Shown here: piece after piece, positions 32,387 through 41,134 of the stretch
Numbering within the stretch: the stretch's first letter is position 1
Layout: every line of letters starts with the position of its first letter
DNA from: RXIX01 sp003989075
Lineage (GTDB): Bacteria > Pseudomonadota > Gammaproteobacteria > Competibacterales > Competibacteraceae
Length of the DNA: 64,000 nucleotides
Assembly: GCA_029780415.1 (NCBI GenBank)
Contig: JAKOYN010000061.1
Coordinates: 62,001-126,000 of the forward strand
Direction: 5' to 3'
Notes under the pieces: generated by a model
Told to the model about the DNA's origin: nothing
Database searches by the model: none
Seen by the model: the letters and a program-made list of their open reading frames with translations, nothing else
Program-made: the position numbers and the translations under genes

Positions 32387-32905
32387 GTGAATGCGCAAGT
32401 AGAAAAATCCAGTATCGTCACGTCCGTCACCCTGATTTCAGCGCTGGCCTTGCTGGCGACCGTGGCGTTTTTTGTGGCCGCCCTGATCGGCATTATCACG
32501 GCCATTCCTTCCGACGATGGTTCGCGCAAGCAGGCGGCGGTGATTGACCGCATCAAGCCTGTAGCACGGATTGTGCTCACTGATCCTAACGCGGCGCCGC
32601 CGGTTGCGGCGGTTCTGACCGGGCCGGAGGTTTATAACAAGGTCTGCATGGCCTGCCACGCTACGGGCGCCAGTGGCGCGCCCAAGGTCGGCGCCAAGGA
32701 TCTCTGGGAGCCACGGTTTGCTCAGGGCCTGGATACGCTGGTCAACCATGCGGTCAACGGTATCCGTGCCATGCCGGCCAAGGGCGGCAATCCGGCGCTG
32801 ACCGAGACCAATATCCGCGACGCCATCGTCTACATGCTGGCTGAAACCGGCATCAAGACTGATGCCGCTGCACCGGCTCCGGCTGCCGAGGCCGCGCCTA
32901 AGTAA
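32387..32905 (+). CDS. Membrane-anchored monohaem cytochrome c (c5 family)
   Basis: A 172-residue electron carrier. An N-terminal membrane anchor (VTLISALALLATVAFFVAAL) is followed by a spacer and a class I cytochrome domain with CMACH haem attachment, and Met in IRAMPAKGGNPALT as the likely sixth ligand. The Ala/Pro-rich tail is disordered. The start is GTG at 32387 behind GAGGTGAGA; an ATG four bases on is out of frame and blocked by a stop. It is followed by a hairpin and then narX. A role in respiratory electron flow is likely; the partner is unknown. Confidence 0.9.
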   Translation: MNAQVEKSSIVTSVTLISALALLATVAFFVAALIGIITAIPSDDGSRKQAAVIDRIKPVARIVLTDPNAAPPVAAVLTGPEVYNKVCMACHATGASGAPKVGAKDLWEPRFAQGLDTLVNHAVNGIRAMPAKGGNPALTETNIRDAIVYMLAETGIKTDAAAPAPAAEAAPK

Positions 32906-32938
32906 GCGCTATCCCGCACTCGAAACGCGTGACGTGCC

Positions 32939-32970
32939 AAGGGCCATCCTCGGGGTGGCCCTTGTCATTT
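32939..32970 (+). terminator. Candidate terminator after the cytochrome c gene
   Basis: AAGGGCCA (32939-32946) pairs perfectly with TGGCCCTT (32956-32963) and is followed by GTCATTT. The T-tract is weak. It separates the cytochrome gene from narX. Confidence 0.55.
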
Positions 32971-33021
32971 GGGGCGGGACATATTGTGCACGGATGGCCG
33001 CCTTAGCCTGAAGGAACGCCA

Positions 33022-34869
33022 ATGGAAAATAACGATTCCATTATTTTGCGTAGTGGTCTGGCGATTGGCGGCATCGTCCTGCTGGCCTTGCTGAGCATGC
33101 TCAGCGCGATGTTGATTGCCGAATCCAGCAAGGGTGATGCAACCGCCATCAATCTGGCCGGCTCGCTGCGCATGCAGTCTTACCGTATTGCCACCCGTCT
33201 GCAGGACCCGGTCCATCACGCCGATCCTGCTGCCGTCGCGGCTGTCAGCGGGGAAATCCAGGCGTTCGAAAGCCGTCTGGAACAGCTCTGGCGCACCGGC
33301 GCGATTTCCACGGCAATGGCCGATTCCCGCCATCAGATGCTCAGAACGCTCGAAAGCGCCTGGCGCGAAAAGCTGCGGCCCACTCTGCAGGCCGCCGCGC
33401 AGGCCGCGCCATTCCCGAACCATCTACGCGAAATCGATGAGTTCGTCGCCCGGCTGGATGCCTTCGTCAAGGTGCTGGAGCAGGACAGCGAGGCCAAGAT
33501 TCGCCTGCTGCGGCTGGTGCAGGGCATCGCCCTGTTCCTGACCCTGGTGCTGGCCTTTGTCGCCATGCATCAATTGCACAGCCGGGTCGTGGTACCGCTG
33601 CGCGATCTGGTCGAGCTGGCGCGCCGCGCCCGGCACGGCGATCTATCGGTGCGCATTCGCCACGTCGGGCAGGATGAACTGGGCGTGCTCGGTCAGGCGT
33701 TTAACCTGATGGCGGCCGATCTCTCAACCCTGTACGCGGATCTGGAAGCGCGGGTCGAGCAGCAAACCCAGGCGCTGCGCATCAGCAACCGCTCGCTGGA
33801 ACTGCTGTATCACACCACCCGCCAGCTCAGCGAATCCCGGCTGCGCGACGCCACCTATCAGGCGATTTTGAGCGAGGTGGAAAAGATGACCGGTCTGGCC
33901 TCGGTGCGGCTGTGCCTGCTCGATCCCACCACTACCCAGGCGACACGGGTGTTCACCGCAGGCCCGGCGCCGGCGCCGGTGGCGTCCTTTTGTGAATACC
34001 CACGCTGTCAGTCTTGTCTGGGCGAGGGTTTCACCCACACGCTGGAGAGCAGCCGGCAGACCTTCTGCATCCCGGTCCGCGATCAGGATCGGCAATTTGG
34101 GGTACTGATCGTCCGCAATGCCGATCTGAACACCACTGCCTGGCAATTGCCGCTGCTGGAAGCGGTTGCGCGCAATCTTGCCGCTGCGTTGTATGTCAAT
34201 GAGCAGGCTGAACAGGTCCAGCGCCTGGCGCTGCTGGAAGAGCGTAATGCCATGGCCCGTGATCTGCACGACTCCCTGGCGCAGGCCCTGTCCTATCTGA
34301 AAATCCAGGTCAGCCGTCTGCAAACCTCGGCCAGCGGCGCGGCGATGAGTGCGGAAACGCAGGAGATCATCGCTGAACTGCGCCAGGGCCTGAACAATGC
34401 CTATCGGCAACTGCGCGAACTGATCACCACGTTTCGCCTGAAAATGCAGCATTCACGTTTGGAAGACAGCCTGCGGGATGTGGTGCAGGAACTCAGCCAG
34501 CAGGGTGGCGGCCTATTGATTCAACTTGATCATGCCGACTGGACCGGCGTTGTGCTCAATCCCAACGAGCAGATTCACCTGCTGCAGATCATTCGCGAGG
34601 CCCTGAATAACGTGGTCAAGCATGCACGGGCCACACAGGCGCGCGTTCAGCTACGCTCTTTGGAGGATGGTGAGGTGATGGTGGAGATCGACGACGACGG
34701 CATTGGCCTGCCGGATGATGCGCAAAAGACCCATCACTTTGGTCTGAGCATCATGCATGAGCGGGCCGCTTGCCTGGGCGGGACGCTGCTTTTGCAGTCG
34801 CGGCCCGGCTGCGGCGTTAACGTGCATCTGCGCTTTCGGCCTGCCGCCCGGGTGCAGATTTCCCCCTGA
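33022..34869 (+). CDS. narX: Nitrate/nitrite sensor histidine kinase NarX
   Basis: Membrane sensor for nitrate, 615 residues. TM1 is at about 10-35; the periplasmic P-box reads AINLAGSLRMQSYRIATRLQ, the nitrate-binding signature of NarX/NarQ. TM2 (about 168-188) is followed by a HAMP region, a central module with a Cys cluster (CEYPRCQSC), a HisKA_3 dimerisation helix with phosphorylated His416 (ARDLHDSLAQALSYLKIQ), and a HATPase domain (EALNNVVKHARA, DDGIGLPDD, GLSIMHERA). It is followed after 19 bases by narL, forming the usual pair, and lies upstream of the nar genes it should control. Confidence 0.95.
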   Translation: MENNDSIILRSGLAIGGIVLLALLSMLSAMLIAESSKGDATAINLAGSLRMQSYRIATRLQDPVHHADPAAVAAVSGEIQAFESRLEQLWRTGAISTAMADSRHQMLRTLESAWREKLRPTLQAAAQAAPFPNHLREIDEFVARLDAFVKVLEQDSEAKIRLLRLVQGIALFLTLVLAFVAMHQLHSRVVVPLRDLVELARRARHGDLSVRIRHVGQDELGVLGQAFNLMAADLSTLYADLEARVEQQTQALRISNRSLELLYHTTRQLSESRLRDATYQAILSEVEKMTGLASVRLCLLDPTTTQATRVFTAGPAPAPVASFCEYPRCQSCLGEGFTHTLESSRQTFCIPVRDQDRQFGVLIVRNADLNTTAWQLPLLEAVARNLAAALYVNEQAEQVQRLALLEERNAMARDLHDSLAQALSYLKIQVSRLQTSASGAAMSAETQEIIAELRQGLNNAYRQLRELITTFRLKMQHSRLEDSLRDVVQELSQQGGGLLIQLDHADWTGVVLNPNEQIHLLQIIREALNNVVKHARATQARVQLRSLEDGEVMVEIDDDGIGLPDDAQKTHHFGLSIMHERAACLGGTLLLQSRPGCGVNVHLRFRPAARVQISP

Positions 34870-34888
34870 ATGCCTATCGAGGTGTGCC

Positions 34889-35548
34889 ATGCCCGAGGAT
34901 GTGCAAACCATTCTGATCATTGATGATCATCCCTTGATGCGCCGGGGGATTGTGCAACTGGTGGCGATGGAAAGCGCGCTGCGGCTGGTCGGTGAGGCGG
35001 GCAATGGTCAACAGGGTCTGGCGCTGGCGCGGCAACTGCGCCCCGACCTGATCCTGCTGGATTTGAACATGCGCGGTCTGAACGGCCTGGAAACCCTGAG
35101 GGCCCTTAAAGCGACCGACATGGACAGCCGGGTGCTCATTCTCACCGTGTCCGATAGTGAGGAGGATGTGGTCGCGGCGCTGCGCCTAGGGGCTGATGGC
35201 TATCTGCTCAAGGACATGGAGCCCGAAGACGTGCTGTCATGCCTGAGAACCGCCGCGCAAGGCCGCATTGCGCTGGGCGAGCGGGTGGCGGTCATCCTGG
35301 CCAATGCCCTGCGCCACGAGGTCCACCCCAAGCCGATCGAGCACATCCATCTGACCGAGCGTGAGCAGGAGACGCTGGCGTTGATCGCCGCCGGCTACAG
35401 CAACAAGTTGATTGCCCGGCAATTGAAAATTGCCGAGGGCACCGTCAAGGTGCATGTCAAGCACCTGCTGCACAAGCTGAACCTGGGCTCGCGGGTAGAG
35501 GCGGCGGTTTGGGCAGTTACTCATCTCGGGGAGAGCGCTCGTCGCTAA
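34889..35548 (+). CDS. narL: Nitrate/nitrite response regulator NarL
   Basis: Receiver plus LuxR/FixJ-type DNA-binding domain, 219 residues from the ATG at 34889. The acidic pair is in IIDDHP, the phosphoacceptor is Asp58 (LILLDLNMRG), the conserved Lys is in LLKDMEPED, and the helix-turn-helix is in LTEREQETLALIAAGYSNKL and the following IARQLKIAEGTVKVHVKHLL. Two regions downstream carry NarL-type 7-2-7 sites (36325-36340 and 41135-41150), direct support for its role here. The last 32 bases overlap the end of mobA. Confidence 0.95.
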   Translation: MPEDVQTILIIDDHPLMRRGIVQLVAMESALRLVGEAGNGQQGLALARQLRPDLILLDLNMRGLNGLETLRALKATDMDSRVLILTVSDSEEDVVAALRLGADGYLLKDMEPEDVLSCLRTAAQGRIALGERVAVILANALRHEVHPKPIEHIHLTEREQETLALIAAGYSNKLIARQLKIAEGTVKVHVKHLLHKLNLGSRVEAAVWAVTHLGESARR

Positions 35549-36203
35549 GCAGGGAGTCCGGTGGATGCGGGAATGCCGCTTCCAGCCGGGCCAGCTCCGC
35601 CGGCGTGTTGACGTTGCAAAACAGCGCTGGCCAGTCGGTAAAATCCACCGGCGCCGGCTGATAATGCTGGAGCCAGCGTCCGACGCCACCATGGCCCTGC
35701 GCCAGCCAATGCCGTAAATCCTCGTGCAGGGTCACCGGCAGCAGAGCAAAGACCGGTTGCCAGCCGACCGCATTCCGGGCAACGCTGAGCGTCGCGCCAT
35801 ACCGGGTCCGCGCCGTCCACATGCGCGCTGCATAGTCGGGCGGCAGGAAGGGTGAATCACAGGGCGCGGTCAGGATCCAAGGTGTCCTGGCGGCGCCCAT
35901 GGCGGCTAGAATTCCGGCCAGCGGTCCGCGAAAGCGGCAGTCCGGTGGATCGCCGATCACTCGATAGCCGAGCGCGCCGTAGCGATCCGGGTGGCGATTG
36001 GCGCTGATCAGCAGTTCCGCAACCTGAGGCCGCAGGCGGCGCAGACCTTGGACAATCAGCGGCTCACCGGCCAACGGCAGCAGGCCCTTATCCTGCCCAC
36101 CCATGCGCTCAGCACGCCCGCCGGCCAGCAGAACGCCGGTGATCGCGGCCATGCCCGGTACCGCCGGGTCAGGCCAGCCGGTCGCTATTGCTGAATCATC
36201 CAT
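35517..36203 (-). CDS. mobA: Molybdenum cofactor guanylyltransferase MobA
   Basis: Adds GMP to Mo-molybdopterin to make the MGD cofactor needed by NarG. 228 residues with the nucleotidyltransferase motif GVLLAGGRAERMGGQDKGLL, then RFRGPLAGILAAM, APCDSPFLPP and the C-terminal FCNVNTPAEL. The start at 36203 is supported by GGAG six bases upstream. It is divergent from the narK fusion and convergent with narL. moaA and mobB lie at the other side of the nar operon. Confidence 0.94.
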   Translation of the reverse strand: MDDSAIATGWPDPAVPGMAAITGVLLAGGRAERMGGQDKGLLPLAGEPLIVQGLRRLRPQVAELLISANRHPDRYGALGYRVIGDPPDCRFRGPLAGILAAMGAARTPWILTAPCDSPFLPPDYAARMWTARTRYGATLSVARNAVGWQPVFALLPVTLHEDLRHWLAQGHGGVGRWLQHYQPAPVDFTDWPALFCNVNTPAELARLEAAFPHPPDSLLSDERSPRDE

Positions 36204-36215
36204 AACATCTCCGAT

Positions 36216-36410
36216 TTTTCGAGTTACCCCTACGGGATCATGCCAGCATCAAGCCCGCCTGGCCCATCATGGAACCGCAGAATTAAATCCCAATAGAAAC
36301 AGTCTATTAAGTTTCCAGCGTGCCTACCTCGAAAGAGGTAATCCGCATACTGAATCGCGCCAGCCCTGCCAATAAGCCTGATTTTTACAGGCTATAAGCA
36401 GTTGTAGCAT
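36216..36410 (+). promoter_or_regulatory. Nitrate-responsive control region of the first narK
   Basis: Two blocks are shared with the region ahead of the second narK. Block A carries a NarL heptamer TACCCCT (36225-36231) inside GTTACCCCTACGGGATCATG. Block B is a 7-2-7 NarL site: TACCTCG-AA-AGAGGTA (36325-36340). A gap-free conserved stretch then runs through CCAATAAGCCTGATTTTT (from 36369) to GTAGCAT (36404-36410), whose TAGCAT could be a -10. Block A and B centres are about 104 bases apart. No clear FNR box was found. The match to the NarL consensus TACYYMT is direct; regulation is inferred. Confidence 0.7.
36325..36340 (+). promoter_or_regulatory. NarL 7-2-7 binding site upstream of narK
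   Basis: TACCTCG, AA, AGAGGTA: two inverted heptamers separated by two bases. The right heptamer is a perfect TACYYMT and the left one differs only at the last base. It lies about 100 bases before the narK start. Confidence 0.75.
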
Positions 36411-36440
36411 CGGACCCCAGGTATGAAAAACGGAGTTCGC

Positions 36441-39137
36441 ATGGCTACGACGCTGCAAAGAAAACAGATTTCCGTCCTGACCCTGAATACCATGGCTTTC
36501 GCGGTTAATTTCGCCGTATGGGTGATGTTTTCCGTGATTGGCATCAAGATCAAAGCCGAGCTGAATCTTAATGAAACCGAATTTGGCCTGCTGGTCGCAA
36601 CGCCTATTCTGACCGGCTCCCTGGTGCGTCTACCCCTGGGTATTCTCACGGATCGCTATGGCGGGCGGATCATCTTTTTCATCCAGATGCTGCTGGTGGC
36701 GATTCCGACCTGGCTGCTGTCTTACGCGACTGAATATTGGCAATATCTGGTGCTGGGATTGTTTGTAGGTCTGGCTGGCGGTTCATTCGCGGTAGGCATC
36801 GCCTATACCTCAGCCTGGTTTAGCAAGGAGCGGCAGGGGACGGCGATGGGCATTTTCGGCGCGGGCAATGCCGGATCATCGCTGACCAAATTTATTGCGC
36901 CGCTGATTATTGCCTCGTTTGGCGCCTGGCAAATGGTGCCCAAGGTCTACGCGGTGGCGCTGGTGGTGATGGCGCTGCTGTTCTGGCTGTTCACCTATAC
37001 CGACCCGCTGCATGAAAAGGGCGCTGATCAGAATCGCATCCGGCCAAGCCTCGGCCAGCAGCTCTTGCCGTTGCTGGATGCACGCGTCTGGCGCTTCGGT
37101 CTGTCCTATGCCTTCGTCTTTGGCGGTTTCGTGGCGCTGGCGCTGTGGCTACCTAAATATTACGTCGGCGAATACGGCCTGCCGCTCGCCACCGCCGCCT
37201 TTTTGACCATCTTCTTCGATTTGCCGTCGGGCGCGATTCGTGCGCTGGGCGGCTGGGCTTCCGACAAGTGGGGCGGCAATACCGTCACCTGGTGGGTGCT
37301 GTGGATCAGCCTGCTGTGCCTATTCCTGCTCAGCTATCCGCCGACCACGCTGATCATCCACGGTATCAAGGGTGAAGTGTCGCTTAATCTGGCCACCGGC
37401 ATCGTGCTGTTCACGGTGCTGGTCTTTCTGGTTGGGCTGGCGCAGGGCTTTGGCAAGGCCAGCGTCTACCGCAGTCTGGCCGATCATTATCCAACCCAGA
37501 TGGGCGTGGTCGGTGGCATCGTCGGCCTGATTGGCGGCCTGGGCGGTTTTGTGCTGCCGATCATGTTCGGGGTTGCCGCAGATGCTGTCGGGGTGCGCAG
37601 CAGTTGCTTCATGCTCATGTTCCTGCTGGTGGTGGTCACCATGCTCTGGACCTGGGTGGCCGAGAAGAACGAGCGCGAGGCTATTCTGGGTCGCCATGCC
37701 GAGGCGCGTGCCGAGCTGGAACAGGCCGAACTGATTGAACATAGGCGGCCGCGCCGACACCTGTTGGTTGATTGGCGGCCCGATGACGAGAGCTTCTGGG
37801 AGCAGACTGGGCGCGCTATTGCCAATCGCAATCTGTGGCTCTCGATGCCGGCGCTGCTGCTGGCCTTCGCGGTCTGGGTGGTGTGGAGCGTGATTGTGGT
37901 CAGGCTGCCGCAGGTTGGTTTCCAATTCACGCCGAACCAGTTGTTCTGGCTGGCGGCCTTGCCGGGCCTGTCCGGCGCCTTCTTTCGGGTGCTGTATGCC
38001 TTTGTGGTACCGATCTTCGGCGGGCGCAACTGGACTGTGTTCAGCACTGCGCTGTTGTTGCTGCCGACCTTGTGGATTGGTGTGGCGGTGCAGGATCCGA
38101 ATACCCACTATGCGGTGTTCGTGGTCATTGCTCTGCTGTGCGGACTGGGCGCGGGTAATTTTTCCTCCAGCATGGCCAATATCAGCTTCTTCTATCCGCA
38201 GCGCCTGCAGGGCACCGCGCTGGGCCTGAATGCCGGTATCGGCAATCTCGGCGTTGGTTTGGCGCAATTCATCGTTCCCCTTGTCATTTACAGTGGTGCG
38301 CTGCTCATTCTGGGCGGCGAAGCGCAAACCCTGCGTGAGGCGAACGGCGGCACTACGCTGATCTGGCTGCAGAATGCTGGTTTCATCTGGGTGCCGTTCA
38401 TCCTCCTCGCGGCACTGGCTGCCTGGTTTGGCATGGACAACATCGCTACGGTCAAGGCCGGTTTCGCCGAGCAGGTGGCGATCATGAAGCATCCGCAGCA
38501 ATGGCGGATGAGCGTGCTCTACACCGGCACCTTCGGCTCATTCATCGGCCTGGCTGCCGGGTTTCCGATGCTGGTCAATACTCTGTTTCCGGGCGTGGAT
38601 GCAGTCCAGTTCGCCTTTGTCGGGCCATTGCTGGCGGCGCTGGTACGGCCGATTGGGGGCTGGCTGGCCGATCAGCGCGGCGGAGCCATGATCAGCGTCT
38701 GGAGTTTTCTGGTCATGGCTGGCGCGACGCTGCTGGCAATCCCATTCCTGCCCGGCACGAGCGGTGGCGGCAGCGTAGCCGGTTTCATGCTGATGTTCCT
38801 GATCCTGTTTCTGGCCGCCGGGATCGGTAACGGCTCCACCTTCCGCATGATTCCGATCCTGTTCCGCACCCTGCGCGAACGGCAGGTGGCCGGGCAGGAC
38901 GCAGCCGCTCTGGAGCAGGCACGCCGCACCGCCGCTACCGAAGCCGCAGCAACCCTGGGCTTCAGTTCAGCGGTTGCTGCCTTTGGCGGTTTCTTTATCC
39001 CCATCGCCTATGGCGCTTCATTCGATCTGAGTGGCGACCCTGGCGGTGCACTGTTGTTTTTCAGCCTGTTCTATCTGATCTGCCTGGGTCTGACCTGGCA
39101 CGGCTATGCCCGTAAGGGTGCAGCGCTGCCCTGCTGA
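36441..39137 (+). CDS. narK: Double-domain NarK nitrate/nitrite transporter
   Basis: A fusion of two MFS transporters, about 898 residues. The first half (about 1-420) resembles NarK1-type nitrate/proton symporters (FAVNFAVWVMFSVIGIKIKA, GSLVRLPLGILTDRYGG, GNAGSSLTKFIAP). The second (about 450-898) resembles NarK2-type nitrate/nitrite antiporters (FAVWVVWSVIVVRLPQVGFQ, LLCGLGAGNFSSSMANISFF, GTALGLNAGIGNLGVG). A charged linker joins them. Fused NarK proteins are known in denitrifiers. The ATG at 36441 has GGAG five bases upstream and is favoured over 36423. Expression should respond to nitrate through the NarL sites upstream. Confidence 0.93.
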   Translation: MATTLQRKQISVLTLNTMAFAVNFAVWVMFSVIGIKIKAELNLNETEFGLLVATPILTGSLVRLPLGILTDRYGGRIIFFIQMLLVAIPTWLLSYATEYWQYLVLGLFVGLAGGSFAVGIAYTSAWFSKERQGTAMGIFGAGNAGSSLTKFIAPLIIASFGAWQMVPKVYAVALVVMALLFWLFTYTDPLHEKGADQNRIRPSLGQQLLPLLDARVWRFGLSYAFVFGGFVALALWLPKYYVGEYGLPLATAAFLTIFFDLPSGAIRALGGWASDKWGGNTVTWWVLWISLLCLFLLSYPPTTLIIHGIKGEVSLNLATGIVLFTVLVFLVGLAQGFGKASVYRSLADHYPTQMGVVGGIVGLIGGLGGFVLPIMFGVAADAVGVRSSCFMLMFLLVVVTMLWTWVAEKNEREAILGRHAEARAELEQAELIEHRRPRRHLLVDWRPDDESFWEQTGRAIANRNLWLSMPALLLAFAVWVVWSVIVVRLPQVGFQFTPNQLFWLAALPGLSGAFFRVLYAFVVPIFGGRNWTVFSTALLLLPTLWIGVAVQDPNTHYAVFVVIALLCGLGAGNFSSSMANISFFYPQRLQGTALGLNAGIGNLGVGLAQFIVPLVIYSGALLILGGEAQTLREANGGTTLIWLQNAGFIWVPFILLAALAAWFGMDNIATVKAGFAEQVAIMKHPQQWRMSVLYTGTFGSFIGLAAGFPMLVNTLFPGVDAVQFAFVGPLLAALVRPIGGWLADQRGGAMISVWSFLVMAGATLLAIPFLPGTSGGGSVAGFMLMFLILFLAAGIGNGSTFRMIPILFRTLRERQVAGQDAAALEQARRTAATEAAATLGFSSAVAAFGGFFIPIAYGASFDLSGDPGGALLFFSLFYLICLGLTWHGYARKGAALPC

Positions 39138-39155
39138 AACAGTGCCCGACACGCC

Positions 39156-39207
39156 AGCGGTAAGACTGTGTATCTGCATGCGTGGTGCAGATCACCGACT
39201 TACCGCT
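39156..39207. repeat. Large two-tier inverted repeat between narK and nnrS
   Basis: Outer arms AGCGGTAAG (39156-39164) and CTTACCGCT (39199-39207) are perfect complements. Inside them ATCTGCA (39172-39178) and TGCAGAT (39186-39192) form a second perfect stem. No T-tract follows on either strand. It may be a terminator-like barrier, an RNA-stabilising structure or a cruciform. Confidence 0.65.
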
Positions 39208-39296
39208 GCCCGAATTGCCGTGGATCCATCAGCATGGTCTGATCATTGGTCAGGTTGAATTTCCGGGCAGGTCTGCTTTACGGAGATGAGTGATTG

Positions 39297-40481
39297 ATGA
39301 GAAAAATCGTAGTAGCACCTGAAACCGCGCTTTTGAATTTGGGATTCCGACCCTTCTTTATGGGTGCGGCGATTTTTGCCGTAATCTCAATGGCATTCTG
39401 GATGGCGGTTTACTCGTTCCATATGCCACTGCCAATAGCAGGAATTTCATTATTTCAATGGCATGCCCATGCCATGATCTATGGGTTTTCAATGGCAGTA
39501 GTTGCCGGATTCCTGTTGACCGCAGTTCGTAACTGGACCGGTATACAGACACCCTGTGGCTTCCAGTTGCTGGCACTATTCGTTCTTTGGATATTGCCGA
39601 GAGTTATTGAGCTATTTGGTACTCAGTTGATCATGCTGGCAGCGGTTTTTGATCTTCTATTCATGCTGGGTTTGATTGGTGCAGTTGCATATCCAATTGC
39701 CAAGGTCAGGCAGTGGCGACAGTTGGGTATTGTCATGATGTTGCTGCTGTTGCTGTTAGCTAATGGGTGTTTCTATCTGGGCGCTAGCGGCGTTTTCGAG
39801 GAGGGTGTCCGGCTGGGGATTTACGCTGGCCTGTTTTTAATTATTGGCATGATTCTACTGATAGGCCGGCGCGTCATTACGTTTTTTATTGAGGCCGGCG
39901 TTGGCTATCCGGTTAAACTAGTGAATGTTTGGTGGCTGGATCAATTGGTGATCGGGCTGTATCTGGTGTTTCTGATAGCTGAAGTGATTTTGCAGCAGCG
40001 GATATTGATTGCATTGACTGCGTTGGGTCTGGCAATTGCTAATTCTGTTCGAATGGTCCGATGGCATACACAGGGAATCTGGAAAAAACCGCTGCTATGG
40101 AGCTTGTTTGTTGCATTCGGTTTTATAAATCTGGGTTTTTTTATCACCGCATTAAATGCAGTTCTCAGCCTGCCCAACATGATCGCTATTCATGCCTTCA
40201 GTATCGGCGGTATTGGTGTTATCACCTTGAGCATGATGGCGCGCGTTACCCTGGGTCATACCGGTAGAAGTGTGCACAATCCATCCAAGGCAGTAACGGT
40301 GATATTGGCGATCATCATCGCTGCAGCCATCATTCGTGTCGTTTTGCCGCTGATTGCAGTCCATTATTATGTGATCTGGATTCTGACAGCACAGCTACTA
40401 TGGATCGTGGCATTTTTTATTTTTGTTATCGTCCACTGGTCAATGCTGACACAGCCGCGTGTTGATGGACAGTCTGGTTAA
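39297..40481 (+). CDS. nnrS: NnrS family membrane protein
   Basis: Polytopic haem-copper membrane protein family linked to nitric-oxide stress and nitrate/nitrite respiration, about 394 residues with some 12 hydrophobic segments. Landmarks are LNLGFRPFFMGAAIFAV near the N-terminus, FQWHAHAMIYGFSMAVVAGF with conserved histidines, and AIHAFSIGGIGVITLSMMAR. The ATG at 39297 follows a TTG that could also start. Its codons are visibly more A/T-rich than those of narK upstream. Confidence 0.92.
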   Translation: MRKIVVAPETALLNLGFRPFFMGAAIFAVISMAFWMAVYSFHMPLPIAGISLFQWHAHAMIYGFSMAVVAGFLLTAVRNWTGIQTPCGFQLLALFVLWILPRVIELFGTQLIMLAAVFDLLFMLGLIGAVAYPIAKVRQWRQLGIVMMLLLLLLANGCFYLGASGVFEEGVRLGIYAGLFLIIGMILLIGRRVITFFIEAGVGYPVKLVNVWWLDQLVIGLYLVFLIAEVILQQRILIALTALGLAIANSVRMVRWHTQGIWKKPLLWSLFVAFGFINLGFFITALNAVLSLPNMIAIHAFSIGGIGVITLSMMARVTLGHTGRSVHNPSKAVTVILAIIIAAAIIRVVLPLIAVHYYVIWILTAQLLWIVAFFIFVIVHWSMLTQPRVDGQSG

Positions 40482-40525
40482 CAGCCACAGTCTCGATGCA
40501 GACATCCGATGCCGATAAGTAGACT

Positions 40526-40553
40526 TACCGTCCCGAAATAGGCAGGGACGGTA
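40526..40553. terminator. Hairpin after nnrS, possible terminator
   Basis: TACCGTCCC (40526-40534) and GGGACGGTA (40545-40553) form a perfect nine-base stem with a ten-base loop, 45 bases after the nnrS stop. It lacks a T-tract, so intrinsic termination is uncertain. Confidence 0.45.
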
Positions 40554-40613
40554 CGCTCACATCGGAGTAATTGACTGATAACACGGTATGCCGCAACTTG
40601 GCCAGCAATACTA

Positions 40614-40865
40614 TTATCGGCGATGAGCAGCGGTATTTTGGTCATCAAGAAATTCTACTGGCGCTGGTGGTGCTGAAGGATCGGCATCTGGCGAATCAGC
40701 TGGGATGAGAGCAGCCATATCCAGTTGTTGCATGGCGGAAATTGCATATTCCCAGCGACCTTCAGCGCATAACCCAAGAATGCCACCTGTTTCATAGGCC
40801 GCGCGCGCGCTTTCAATGCAGGCAGCGCGTACCATTTCAGCAAGAGAGTGCGGGTTAATCGGCAT
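40614..40865 (-). CDS. Small conserved-looking protein of unknown function
   Basis: An 83-residue soluble protein from the ATG at 40865, which has ACGGAG eight bases upstream; the frame continues to 40931 but without support. The body MPINPHSLAEMVRAACIESA, RAAYETGGILGLCAEGRWEY and AISAMQQLDMAAL looks like a compact helical domain, followed by a Pro/Asp-rich tail. I recall similar small helical proteins in other proteobacteria under misleading names but cannot name a function. It is transcribed against nnrS and narK, inside the nitrate cluster. Confidence 0.55.
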   Translation of the reverse strand: MPINPHSLAEMVRAACIESARAAYETGGILGLCAEGRWEYAISAMQQLDMAALIPADSPDADPSAPPAPVEFLDDQNTAAHRR

Positions 40866-41106
40866 TTTTAATCTCCGTGTGTATTTTGATGTGCATCTGA
40901 CAAGTATTAATGACACTGGGCATGCCAGCACTGGTGATGATTAGCGGCCATCAGTCACAAGGCTGATGCCGTCTGGCTGTTTTCACCTCCGTCCATTTTC
41001 ATCCTGACGCCTGCTCAGCACCCGGTTTTTCGGGTTACCCCCATGGAGTCATGCCGGCTAGAACGTAAGGACCTTTCTGATCTGTCGATTTCATAAAAAT
41101 CATCAT

Positions 41107-41119
41107 AATCAAATTATTG
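41107..41119 (+). promoter_or_regulatory. Candidate IHF binding site
   Basis: AATCAA-ATTA-TTG fits WATCAANNNNTTR at every defined position. It lies between the two NarL-type blocks, where bending would bring the distal block near the promoter. Confidence 0.6.
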
Positions 41120-41134
41120 CGTTATCTTTTCTAA

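Noticed and set aside
32939..33021. A riboswitch or attenuator ahead of narX
   Set aside because: Only one simple hairpin is present, better explained as the end of the cytochrome c transcript.
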